A DNA stretch of 64,000 nt from Ceratodon purpureus (Eukaryota > Streptophyta > Bryopsida > Pseudoditrichales > Ditrichaceae). A model generated the notes under the pieces. The model searched no databases. It saw only the letters and a list, made by a program, of their open reading frames with translations, and was not told where the DNA came from. This document shows positions 9,979 through 21,159 of this stretch, in pieces (position 1 is the first letter of the stretch; every line of letters begins with the position of its first letter). A program made the position numbers and the translations under genes. The stretch is from contig CM026421.1 in the NCBI GenBank assembly GCA_014871385.1, positions 13,679,117-13,743,116 of the forward strand, read 5' to 3'.

Positions 9979-12900
9979 ATGCAATTCATGGAAGTGCTGC
10001 AGTCACATCTGACCGCAACGCCTATCATCCCCGACGACGTAGTCGACGATGAGATGGAACAGTGCCGGAGTTCTCTACGAGCGAGGCAGCCGTCTCCTTT
10101 GGACCGAGGCCGGCACCACGTCGCAAACTTCTGCACAAACCCGACCGCCTTTGTATCCTCTGCTATTGCAAGCATGATCCCAGAGAGGTTCTAGCGTCCG
10201 CAAAGAGGCACGATATCTGTTTCCGAGGCTACGTCCATGCGCCCGTGTGGAGACGCTCCCAGTACAGTGGATATGACACCTGAAACCAGTGCACGCAGAC
10301 CGTATCTAATGGGTGTCACAGGGTTGGGTCCACCGGTTGGCGCATTGAACAGCATTGAAGCGGCGTCACAGCATGCCTCTGCAACTACAAGCACAATGAC
10401 TTGGAACGGCAGCACATTACTGAGGTCAACTCGCCAACCGTACCACAATTTTGGCGGTGCAACAAGGACCGTTCATAGCAGCTCACCCTCGAGAATGTCA
10501 CCACCATCATCGTGGCCAGCAGTGGAGAATTGGGCGACAACGCATTCTGGAGTTGCATCATTGGATCAGATTGTTCCTGTGAGCGATGCACGCAGTAAGA
10601 CCAAGAGGGCCTAGCAGCGGAGGCTCCGGACTGATTACATGAGAGGGCAAAGGATAGGAGCCGCATCTGCAGGGAAGACCATGATTCCAACAAACTCCTA
10701 CGGCGAGGTGACGGGTCTGAAGACCGTCCTCAACAAAACCATCAGGGACGTTGTTGAGAGGGTACTTGACCTCAGCATCATACACTTCTCCGAGCATCCG
10801 CAAATCGCACTCGATATCATTGAACACGAGGTACATCGCCTATTCTACTTCGATCCACCATTGAAGCCCAGGTACGTCAGGAAATACTTGATGGGATCGT
10901 TGAGTGCCTGTCGATACAAGTGGCGCCAACTCTACCGCCGCACTGGCACTCGACATCAGAGCTGCCCTCCAAAGCGATACCCAGCACTCGTACGACACTG
11001 GGACTCTGAGCTAGCAGCAGAGAAAAGCTCGCGGATGCAGGAGGCCAGGGCCCAGGTCACGCGACGCGGTCAGGAAGAACTGAACGATGATCCCGAAGAC
11101 GACCATGATGACGAAGATGACCATGATGGCAAAGATGACCTCGAGGTGCTTGAAGAACACAGTGTCGGTGCACGACCTGGCAAAAGTCCCATGGTTTCTG
11201 GTCCTGGTCATTATGATTGGCAGAGTCATATTCAGGGCAACAATGGCAGCGCCGCACCCGAAGACCCCGTAAGCAGCACATACCTCGAACTTCGGTCCAA
11301 TTTGCATGTCACTTGTCTGTTGGTGTAGGTCTGTTTTGGCCATGTACTGGATGTGTACAACATACCATCCTCGTCTTGCGGACCATCAGTTAACATTAAC
11401 TCGCATGGATTTTTCTGGCAGGACTTTGACGACGACGCAGCCATGGCGGACACGATGTCGGCGGATGAAAACGACGGCGCTGCAGACGCCGACGAGGTCC
11501 CACCTCTTCCAAAAATGTTGCCACCGCCCAAGCCTATCCGCCCTGCCTCTCATTCTTTCCAGGTTTAGACCATTAGTTTCGGACATTCCTTGCTAACAGA
11601 TGCTCCCAGGTCCTTCTGTGTGCTTTCTTGCATGTTGACATGGTGATAGTCACATGTGGACTTTGCATGCAACACCTTTGATTATTGTAGCTGTGCGGGA
11701 CATGTACCCGTGTACGCATGAGACTGTCTTAATTCAGGGAATACGGTTTGCCGTACCTTGCTGATCCGTTTATATTGTGGACATGTCCAGGGGGGAGGTA
11801 AGTGCAACCCCAGTTCGCCACCTCCAAGTACCTCCAAATTACGGCCAGTTGAGAGGGCATCCACGTCCGCCGATAGTGAGAGCATAACCATGGCGTGGCT
11901 TGAGAACATGATGAAGTCGATGCAGGTAGAGCTTAAAATCGCCCATGCAAGAGTGGATGCCCTGGAACAGGAGTCCACATTTTCAAAGAAAGCGGTCGAG
12001 ATGTCCTGTAAAGACACCGAGGGAATGCGCGCCGACAGTATCTGCATTATGACGGCAATCAACTACATGGCCGCAACAGAAGGCCGGGACATTCCAAACA
12101 TCAGCTTGGATCATGGAGGACGGCTCTACATCGAGAAGAAGTTGGCACATCTTGGTGCATCGCACGCATCTACTTCGACTGCCAGGGGGGGCGGGAGAGG
12201 AGGAAGGCGAGGTCGTGGCGCAGGACGTCCAGCAAAACCCACCAACACATACATCCCATCAGCAGTGTAGGAGGAGTTCCCTGATATGCCGGAGGCAGCG
12301 CCTACCCCCCCTCCATCTACAAGCCGTGATCGACATTACCCAATCCCGGCATTTCGACCTCCCATTTCACCCACTTCGAACTACTACCCGTTACCAGTAG
12401 GTATGTTGATATGCCAATGTCAAAGTCATCATTGTGCCTGACCTACTGCATACGCCCCTTCTAAATTTCAAGATTTTAGGTTTCCAAATATATCATTCTC
12501 TCTATGTACCCTCCCATGCATGCCTCCTAGCTTTCAACGTAGCAGTTACAGACCCTTGTAAGCATGGTGTGTGCAGCTCCTAGGAAGTCTACAGGAAAGG
12601 AGGTACTTGACCCATCCGAGACTGCTGACAAAGGGAAAAGAAGGCGATAGGACTCTGTTCGAGTGCACATTGATGAGGGCCTACTTGTAGACCTCAGCGA
12701 GGACCCCAGATCAGTCGAGGCAGCTGCTACCGACCTCTAGCAGAAGGCCGCACGGCAGAAGAAGAAGCCAATGCGCTTCGGAGACATCCAGCGCTCCCAA
12801 GACATGACCCCTAAAACCGGCCTGATATGAGTGCTTCATCCCTGAGCTCTGAATTCGCTTGCCTCATACACCTAAGAGTCATACCATTTTTAGTTCCAAC

Positions 12901-13550
12901 ACTTAAGCTAATCCCAGCTACACACTGTGAGCTATGCATTTCATTGAGTGATGCAGAGTTGCCAACTCAAAGTCTGCATTTCCAGCCTATAGCTAATCCA
13001 CCTCCTGACATATCGGATGTATGTCAAAAACCAGGTGCCTGTTCCACCTTCCAAGGTCGTTTACCTCATACACCCAGACCACCACGGTGATGCTATTGCA
13101 GAAGGAACGTCGGGTGTCTACTACAGGATGCCTAAATCCAAGTTGGAGGGTAGGGTGTGCGACATTGGCGTGCAGTGGGTGTATGTCCACCCGGTTTTTG
13201 TCCCAGGAATCTCGCCCATGTATAAAAACAAACAACCTCACCTGCGTGTAGTGGAAGATGCTCTCACCGACTTCACTGACGATGCTTGGATCATGTGGAA
13301 CCCGGACTACATTCTCGAAACCAAGTGAGTTGCCCTTGGCCTGGAGTTCTAATCGTTCGCTTTTCCATCTCACGGTGAAACCCACAGCGGCACTCACTTC
13401 CTCACTTCCTCTACCAGATAGACCTGAGACTTGAAGATCCCTACCTACAGCATGCCACCACCGCGTGGAGCAGACACAGTAGTGAAGTATGCAGCCTCGA
13501 ATGTGCAAGCCTCTACAACCTTGACAACCGCCACAATATCTCGGATTTAA
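9979..13550 (+). pseudogene. Decayed En/Spm (CACTA)-type transposon accessory/transposase gene
   Basis: A single phase-consistent model can be laid out: 9979-11268, 11422-11562, 11791-12400, 12577-about 12830, 13035-13324, 13451-13550. The junction into the exon at 13035 is unresolved. Interrupting stops are at 10192, 10612, 12268, 12648 and 12738, all TAG. Segment 10700-11080 (FDPPLKPRYVRKYL ... SACRYKWRQLY ... VRHWDSE) resembles the plant Ptta/En/Spm transposase-associated domain. Segment 11900-12100 is a helical, probably coiled-coil stretch followed by a GGGRGGRRGRG tail. Segment 13035-13324 (KVVYLIHP ... GVQWVYVHPVF ... WIMWNPDYI) resembles the TNP1/En/Spm C-terminal domain. Base composition is richer in G+C than the flanks. 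I could not find CACTA termini or a catalytic TnpD-like frame. Confidence 0.55.
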
Positions 13551-14006
13551 CACTCCAACATGACGTCTCTCCGGCAATACCTGATGAATTACGTTGCAGA
13601 TATGTAAATATGTCTCCTTTTTCCAAACTCACTGGCATGGTGATCGAATTCTGCAAGATGAACTCCAAGAGCTGCAGGATGTCGACATCGTAGCTTTGAT
13701 ATGTTTTCCACGTATGTGAATAAATATACACTTATAGTACAAAAAAATTCCAGGTTCGCAGATGCATACACAGTTCAATGATTTACCACTCAAAAGCACA
13801 CATGTATGATTTAAACATCACAAGCTGCAATCTTTGTTTTTGCAATTCTGAATTACACAACTTTGAATACAAACTTGAGCAGTCACCGTACACAAAATAT
13901 AATGCACATTCGCGTGGAATTTCTAGTTTGTGAGCAAAAGCAGTATTGGATTCCACCCTCATCGAACGGTCAGCACTGCATCGAATGTGACGACAATCCA
14001 CTGCCA

Positions 14007-14526
14007 TCGTGCGGTTGACATCAAAGGTCGCCGTGAACCGTCAATTCAGTCCTCCCAATCGAGCGGCTGTCATCGACAATCGCTGCAGACCGTCGATCTT
14101 CTCCTTGTAATCGTGCGGCTGTCATCGACAATCGCTGCAGACCGTCGATCTTCTCCTTGTAATCGTGCGGCTGTCATCGACAATCGCTGCAGACCGTCGA
14201 TCTTCTCCTTGTAATTGTGCGGCTGTCATCGACAATCGCTGCAGACCGTCGATCTTCTCCTTGTAATCGTGCGGTTGTCATAAGCGAGTGTTGTGGGCCG
14301 TCGATCTCTTCCTCCCAATCGTGCGGTTACCATCAACAATCCATGTGGTCCGTTGATCTCGACCCTAGGATCGTGCGGCTGTCGAAGAAAACTGCTGCGG
14401 ATCGTCGATCGTCCCTTCCCGATCCTATGGCTGTCATCGTCGAGCATTGCGGGCCTTAGATTCGCTCTTGAAGATCCTGCGGTTGACATTGGAGATCACT
14501 GTAGGCCGTCGATATGTGCTCCGCAT
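14007..14526. repeat. 52-bp minisatellite, ten units without length change
   Basis: Units start at 14007, 14059, 14111, 14163, 14215, 14267, 14319, 14371, 14423 and 14475, a strict 52-bp period. The four units from 14059 to about 14266 are nearly identical (core TCGTGCGGCTGTCATCGACA ... CGTCGATC); outer units are diverged. Since 52 is not a multiple of 3, long frames crossing it are repeat artefacts rather than a protein. Confidence 0.92.
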
Positions 14527-14639
14527 CCCAGGGGTGCAGGCGAAGTGCCAAGCGATAATTTGGCATGGGCAACATCGAAATTGGGCAGTAGAAATTTCTT
14601 TTCACTTACTATGGTAACTCGCTTATATTTACTCTAGTA

Positions 14640-15769
14640 ACTTCGAACTTACCAGTCAACTCTCTTGTCTCATCCGGTATGTATTGCACTCGGTGGTCAA
14701 AGGCATGTCAAAATGCACTGAAGTGAAAGCCATGGTTTGCACTCAGTTTTCAGTATCCAATGCAGTTGGTAAAATCCCCATTCTCTTGTAGTGTATAGTT
14801 GCTCTTCCCTGTTCTAAACGACAGTTGCGTCCTTGCACTGATTCCGCAACCAAAAACCTGCTCAAAACCTCTCTAAACATGTACCTGAAAGGCCTTCAAT
14901 CAGCTTTGAGAGTCCATGTATTGGTCGAGATCAGATTTGAGAGCGCTAAGCTGACCTTCCGAAGCGATTCGCAGCTCGTCATCGTTGATTGTGACCAAGT
15001 ACTTGGCCTGGAAAGCTGTGGCGTTCGCATCAGGGTTGCAGTTACTTATTTTTTGCAAGTTACTTTGCATTGTGTTAGTCGTAAGGCGTTTGAGCATATT
15101 TCTTTCTGACTAGAATATTGTCTGCATGAGAGACTGGATATTCACAAGTCCCTACATAACATTGTAGAGTGCATGGCGGAATCAGCATTGTATCGACATT
15201 CTTTTTTAGGCCACTGCGCAACAAAAATGTTATACGAAAACAAAATGGCGGAGATGTCCTTACTTTACAGTTCAAACAAAAAAGGCGGGGCTTAGGGCAA
15301 GTGCACGTACATATGAAATATGTCGCGGTTCCAATCCAGAACCAGTCTTTGTGTTAGAATATTGCGCATGGTGTCTTGTCACTTTTCCATGAACGACACT
15401 CGCGGCGCCTCCGCAAGGACTGTCGCAGCTGCTTGCGCCCCTCACCGCGCCACGCCTACCACTAATACTTGTCATGCTCGCACCAGTTTGTGCCAAAACG
15501 ACGATGTCGACACGAAAGAAGAAGCCCGCAAATGATCCATCATGCATTTGGGCTTGCACATACACGGCACGGCAGCTGCCATCGCTGCTATGGATCCTTG
15601 CAACCCGGTTCTAGATTTTGGCAGAGTTGAGAGTGTGGATGTGGGAAAATGACGTTGCGGCTTGGGTTGGATTGTTGAATTGCGGTGCTGTTCTTGATGT
15701 TGTTGTTTGGGTTTAAATCGATGCACGCAACGAGGTGATTGGAATTTGGGCTGCGGGCGAGGCATGGTT
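14640..15769. other. No supported gene
   Basis: A minus-strand open frame (MPRPQPKFQSP..., starting at 15765 and ending at 15472) is basic and low-complexity. It abuts a MITE-like element and has no recognisable family, so I leave it uncalled. Confidence 0.4.
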
Positions 15770-15967
15770 ACCGGAGTACAGAGAATATGCTGTATTTGTT
15801 CCAGGAATCTTTCACATACATACGAATTTTTTTGTACTTCTAAAGTATTAAGAATATTCTGATGATGGTTATTTACAAGTATGTAAAATAATCTGGAAGT
15901 ACGTATAATTCTAGCCAGAAGTACGTAGCTAAAATTTGCAAATACAGGAATATTCCTGTACTCCGGT
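15770..15967. mobile_element. MITE-like element, 198 bp
   Basis: ACCGGAGTACAG at 15770-15781 is matched by its exact reverse complement CTGTACTCCGGT at 15956-15967, and similarity continues inward (AGAATAT against ATATTC with one gap). The interior is AT-rich, in contrast to the flanks. No clear target-site duplication is seen. Confidence 0.6.
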
Positions 15968-18900
15968 CCCCTCACCCGGCGAGGGGAAGCAATTCATGCG
16001 ATGCGAGTGAAGCTGCAAAGAAAGGTTGATGAGATATTCATGAGTGTGACGAAAGTCATGGACTGTTTGTTGTGTGTAGTTCACAATGGGGCGTCATCCG
16101 TCACGGCTTATCGGAAGCCTACACCAGTGTAAATCCTAGGATTTTTGGTTTGGTGCTAGGGTGGCCACAAAGAATATATTAGGAGCGAATTTTTGGCTTC
16201 ATCAATTTTTTTTATGGAAAAGTCCTTTGGCAATCCCTATTTCTTTCCCACTAATTTCAAGTATTATGTAGTATTATGTAACTAGACACCTTAAAAGGGG
16301 TAATTTGTCGGGAGAATGATGGCTCCATCCAACTTATCTGTTAGGTAATTTCTGGCTTCGTTGAATCAGTGATTTCAGGACTTTATAGCCAAAAATAGAA
16401 AATTACCATTTTTATTTCGCCTTCTGGCGATATTTCGCCTGCTAAATAAACACTGGCCTACACGTGTCAGGTCATTGGGTGCTTGTGAGTGGCAGTCGTG
16501 AGGGAGTCAAGACGTTAGGAACTTAGGAGTGATTTAGGTGAAGTGAATTAAGTCTGGAAATGTATATACAAGTATTCTCATTACGTTTTCAACTAGATGA
16601 TTTAGATAGATAAAAACTCGGGTCCCTTTTTAGGAAACTTAGGGCCGGCGTGAATAAAGTGTCCATTCATAATGTCAATGACCCGATGGCCAGCGGACAA
16701 AGGGACATTGGAACAATACTACTCTTTTGAACTACATTTAGAATAAGAGTGTTGTTTGTTTGAAAAGATTGCAAATTAGTCTATAATGAGGATAATCTAA
16801 AGCAAGGCCCTTTACTATTGTGGGATATGACACTCGTGAGCTTTTCAGTGTCAAAAGAGAGTTTTTGTAGGTTCACAAATATTGTTTGTGATTGATTGTT
16901 GATATTGAATGCAAATTCCAGTTGAACTCCTCTTTTGTTCTTGGATAACTCTATTGGTCAATTACAAGAAAGTGGTACCTCAAATTCTCTTGTGAATCAT
17001 TGAGGATCTAATTTGACATGAAAAGACTCTTTACTAGCCAAAATGTTCCATGACAAATTTAGACTCATTTTTACTAGCCAAGTTTAGGTTTAGAATTGTA
17101 TTTTGGATTTGGAAATAAAGACACAATGGACACTTGCAAGCATATTGTAATTCTATTCCTAAGACCCTCATTTAACACTATCAATTTATTGCCACTATTG
17201 TAAGTCACAATAATTCATATATCCTCGCGATAATTGTGGTATTGGAACAACCTGTGAGTCATAGTAACTAAAAATTTCCACAATGAGTAGTTAGGACCAT
17301 ATGTAAAGTCTCTCACTAATTTACGCATGGTGAGAAAATTCACACTAATTATGCGGCTCACAAAAATGGCAATGATTGGTGTACTCAGGTCCGGCCCCAA
17401 ATATAAAGTAGCCCTAAGTTACCCAAAAAATGTAGAACAAGAGTATGAACAAGTATGAAGAAGATCGTGAAGTTGTAGCCTAATTGGCTCAGAGATTGGA
17501 TTTTGGTGCTATGTCAGTGCACAGTTGGAACGACTTCAATGCATGTGTGTGATGTAGCAATAAGTTTGATGATTGGAGATGCAATTGTTACCTGCCCAAT
17601 TTGCAAAAAGATGTAGCAATAAATTTGATGATTGGGAAGTATGGAAGACTGGGAAGGAACAGTAAAGGCGTGGAAGCTGGTGAACTTCAGTTCCAGCGGT
17701 GGCACTGTTAGTGACAACAAGGACTCCTAGGCAGTATCGAGTAGTATAAAGACTAGGATACTTTACAGAGTAGACACTCCATAGTTTGTATGAGTCGTGG
17801 TTCGGTCTTAGAGAAGTAGACTCTGATTTTGTATTGCCCTTGGCCTCGGTCTTGGGTTCCATGGCACACCTTGACTCCAATGGAGACGCTCCTATTAAAA
17901 CTAAGTAAAGCAGTCCTCTTTTGATAATTGTTGGCCTTCCTTTCTGAAAACCTTACTGATTGCTCACTACCAATGTCTGTTTTCCTGCACTGTCTTTGTC
18001 TACCCTGATCATTAGCTTGAATATTAGCCTTGGATTATGTCTCACATATGTGTCTTATTTATCTAGTCTCTCTAGGACTGCTGCCTTGACTGCGAGCCTA
18101 CAGAGTACAGGGCTCCTTGGGGCCTAGGGATTCTCCACCTCTCTCTCTTGGCCACACTCTAAGCCTCCCGCCTACCCAGACCTCTTCCAGTCCCTCTCTC
18201 CTTCCCCAAGGTAACTTACTTAGTACGTAAGTACTCTCGGTTCCCCTGTCTTTCCGTGGTTCCTTTACACTCGCCCGTCCATCCTAGATCCCAGTCTAAC
18301 AGCAATTCACTTTTTAACCCCTAAAGTTTTGAGGATATTTTTCATCAAAACTGCCTCAAAATAGCCCCTCTTCACACGCAAGGTGGATTTTGCAAACTTG
18401 GGGTCTTAATTAGTACATCTAACCGTAAGATCTTGTAGTTAACTTGTATGTCTACATGTACACCAAATCTCACACACTCATTCCTGACCAATTGCAAGAT
18501 CATAACGTTCAAAGTTGAAAAACAAGATTTTTTTCCATGCGCAAAAAGGGGACAGCAGAATTTTGAAGGCCCAAAACACCATTTTTTAAAGTAGATATGA
18601 AATGCGTCTCTCCAAATTCTTGTTTCTAAGTGAGTTAGGTACATGTTCAAAAAATATAATATTCAAAAAAGTTGTAGAAGGTTGCCAAAAAAATCATTTT
18701 CCGCTAGGGGGTATACTGAAATTCACAAACAAAGGCCGTTTTTTGACAATAAAAATAGCATATAAAATAATTTTGGATTAAAAATCCGAACGGCGGGAAC
18801 ATGCTCTACTGCCTTCTCTATACATATAAATTTTTATTTTTGAAAATCATCAAAATCTCAATTTTTGGTGGAATTTCAAAGTTTTGTCTTCGGGCAGATT

Positions 18901-19098
18901 TTGGTAATTTTGGGCAGTTTTGGGCAGAATTTGCTGCATTCACTGTCATTCTCATTGGCTAACTTCCTGCCCTTGGAGGAGCTTTTGCGGTTTAGAGGTG
19001 AATAACTTTTGATTCCGACATCGGAAGTGAGAATAAAAAATACCGACACGAAGCTCTCATCAAGGCCTACTTTCATAAAAAAATTCATAAAATCTCGA
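15968..19098. other. Intergenic DNA, no gene seen
   Basis: There is no coding stretch I can support. A 26-bp phrase around GATGTAGCAATAA ... TTTGATGATTGG is repeated at about 17549 and 17609. A stretch near 18315 (TTTTTAACCCCTAAAG) resembles the ends of the dispersed repeat that follows. Confidence 0.45.
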
Positions 19099-20036
19099 AT
19101 TAACCCCCTAAATGCACTGGCGACCAAAATGTGGTCGCAGCCTATTTTGGGCAGGCTGCTACGACGTCAAAAATAATTATTAAGTTTTGAAATTTTGTAT
19201 GTAGATTCTTTCAGTCATTATGTACATGTCAAGCTTTGTTTCATATGATTCTGATATGTAATGCAAAAGCTATGAAGGATTAAAGGTTCAAAATCTCAAC
19301 GCGGGCAGCATAAAAAAAACTCAAATCTTTTTTTTTAAATTAAATTAAAATATCATCATTTTCTACTGATTTGTATGCACATAGGAAGCTTTGAGCCATG
19401 CCAATCCAATAAGTGAGGTAAGAGATATGAGAAGTCATATTATGCGGGCAGTTCAGTCAACTCTTCATCAAAAATAACTTCAACTATTGATTTTGAACTC
19501 GATTTTAGCAATTATTCAAAATTAAAAATTGGAAAAGTTTTTGGTTACTTGTTACATCATCTTCACCGTGGGAATTGACTATATCTACTTTTATGTGGAC
19601 AAAATTAGTAGTTTAGTTTTTCCCTCTATTCTACATCTTATTCTAATTATTTATGGTTTGAAGATGAAAATTAAGGTTTAATGTTTTGAGATTTTTTGTG
19701 AAGAATCTCAAGTCATTCTTTAAATAGAATATGCAATTGCCCATTCTAAAATTTTAAAGCATATTTTCTGAAAATTCGTTGAAGCCAAGATTTTAGTTTT
19801 TTGAAGGATTGGAAATAACTTGTCTTGGAAATTCAAACATCATGATCTTGTGATTGGTCTGGTTTCTGACTCTAAGAATTTGAGAAATAGCTTTTTGATG
19901 AGTTATTTATAAGATCCTACGGTTGAAATTGCAAAAGAATGTTATGAAATTAAAAAAATCAGTTTGCCTTACAAAGAGGTATCAAAAGACAGTTTGAGCC
20001 TGAAATTTTCAAGAGCATTTAGGGGTAAAATTGAAG
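19099..20036. repeat. Dispersed AT-rich repeat, copy 1, with short inverted ends
   Basis: The left end (19099, ...CCCCTAAATGC) is the inverse of the right end near 20018-20036 (GCATTTAGGGG...). Inside, the phrase AATAAGTGAGGTAAGAGAT (about 19408) and about 300-600 bp after it recur at 37529, 39823 (shortened) and 41219. The copies share order and spacing, including TATGGACGTGATTAGCAATTT-like and CTATTCTACAC-like blocks. It is a non-coding repeat, possibly a non-autonomous DNA transposon. Confidence 0.6.
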
Positions 20037-20973
20037 TCACATGTACATGCCCAAACTCTAAAATAGCCCATTTTTGCCGCATTGTCCTTCAAGGGTTAAT
20101 AATGTAAATCAACCAACCATGGATTAAGAAGATTGACCATATACTTAAAGTAGGGTGGTTTCATAATTTTTAAATTACATGTTCTAATTGAAGATTGTAA
20201 AATTATTTTTTAAAGATATTAAGAAGGAGCCTCTATAGCACTTGCATCCGATGTCGAGGATGTGGGGCCCGTCATCGTTCATCTATTTTTACTCGTCGAT
20301 CTTGGTCTGGGTAACTTTCCCTGGATGTAAGGTCGCGTCAAACCTTAGGTACATGGTCATTCCTGGTAACGATTATTCCACTAGATCTTTAGACCCAGGT
20401 AACGTAGACATGAATCATTCCTCTACATCTACGTTTAGTTTACACTTAAGGTGAAGAAACCAAAACCGTGAATGCCTTCAAGGCGTACAATAGAATTGCC
20501 CAAAAACATGGAAGAGGTAGCCTGAAAACAAAGAATTTTTGCATGGTTTTAGTAGACCAGCCAGGTTTTACCACATAATGTAAAGTAACTCTAGTTTTTT
20601 AAATAGTCTTACGTCTAGTTTTCCGTGATATTAGTTAACGATGTTAGAACACCATCACGTTTGGTTAAGAAAGAGTCTAGTATACAAGAAGGGGGTTGAC
20701 AAACTTCGCACTTTCAGAAATTCTAGACAATTATTTACATGAAATAAAAATACAAAATAAGCTCCATTCTCCATCATTTCTTCTTCTTCATCTCTAAAAA
20801 ATATTTAGAGCGTTTCAACCTCTGTCCTCCTTTCTCCTCTAACAGTTTTTGGCTTCTTTACCTTATTGAGACGCCAAGGCCTTTGAAATTTACAAACTTT
20901 TTCTAAAAACTGTGACCATGGAATAAATCTATCTTCCATTTTCCTTGGTCAGGGTTAGTGAAAGGTCAGGGAT
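20037..20973. other. Intergenic DNA and probable mTERF promoter region
   Basis: No gene is supportable. The small open frame at 20242-20454 has no family signature. Confidence 0.4.
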
Positions 20974-21049
20974 GAGTGACGGGTTTAGGATTGAATGACG
21001 GGTTTAGGATTGAATGACGGGTTTAGGATTGAGTGACGGGTTTGGGATG
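20974..21049. repeat. 19-bp tandem repeat, four copies, upstream of the mTERF gene
   Basis: Units start at 20974, 20993, 21012 and 21031 with consensus GARTGACGGGTTTAGGATT; the last unit is diverged at two bases. It lies 111 bp before the chosen mTERF start codon, so in the promoter or 5' leader. Confidence 0.9.
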
Positions 21050-21159
21050 GGGGAAGGAGTCGGCGAGGAGTGAAGCTGTGCAACGAGATGATGGTGAGGA
21101 GTGTGCAACGAGATGATGCTTAGTGGTTGTTGATTGTGTGGGGCTTTGTGGAGGATGCA

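Noticed and set aside
10237..10614. Stand-alone 125-codon gene
   Set aside because: It is in the same frame as the following 229-codon frame and is separated from it only by one TAG; it is one segment of the transposon-like gene.
12993..13577. Minus-strand 194-codon frame
   Set aside because: It is antisense to the exon that matches the TNP1/En/Spm-like domain on the plus strand and has no family features.
14007..14526. CRISPR-like array
   Set aside because: Units are contiguous with no unique spacers, in a eukaryotic genome; it is a minisatellite.
13930..14637. Repeat-rich open frames read as proteins
   Set aside because: They are products of the 52-bp repeat, whose period shifts the reading frame each unit.
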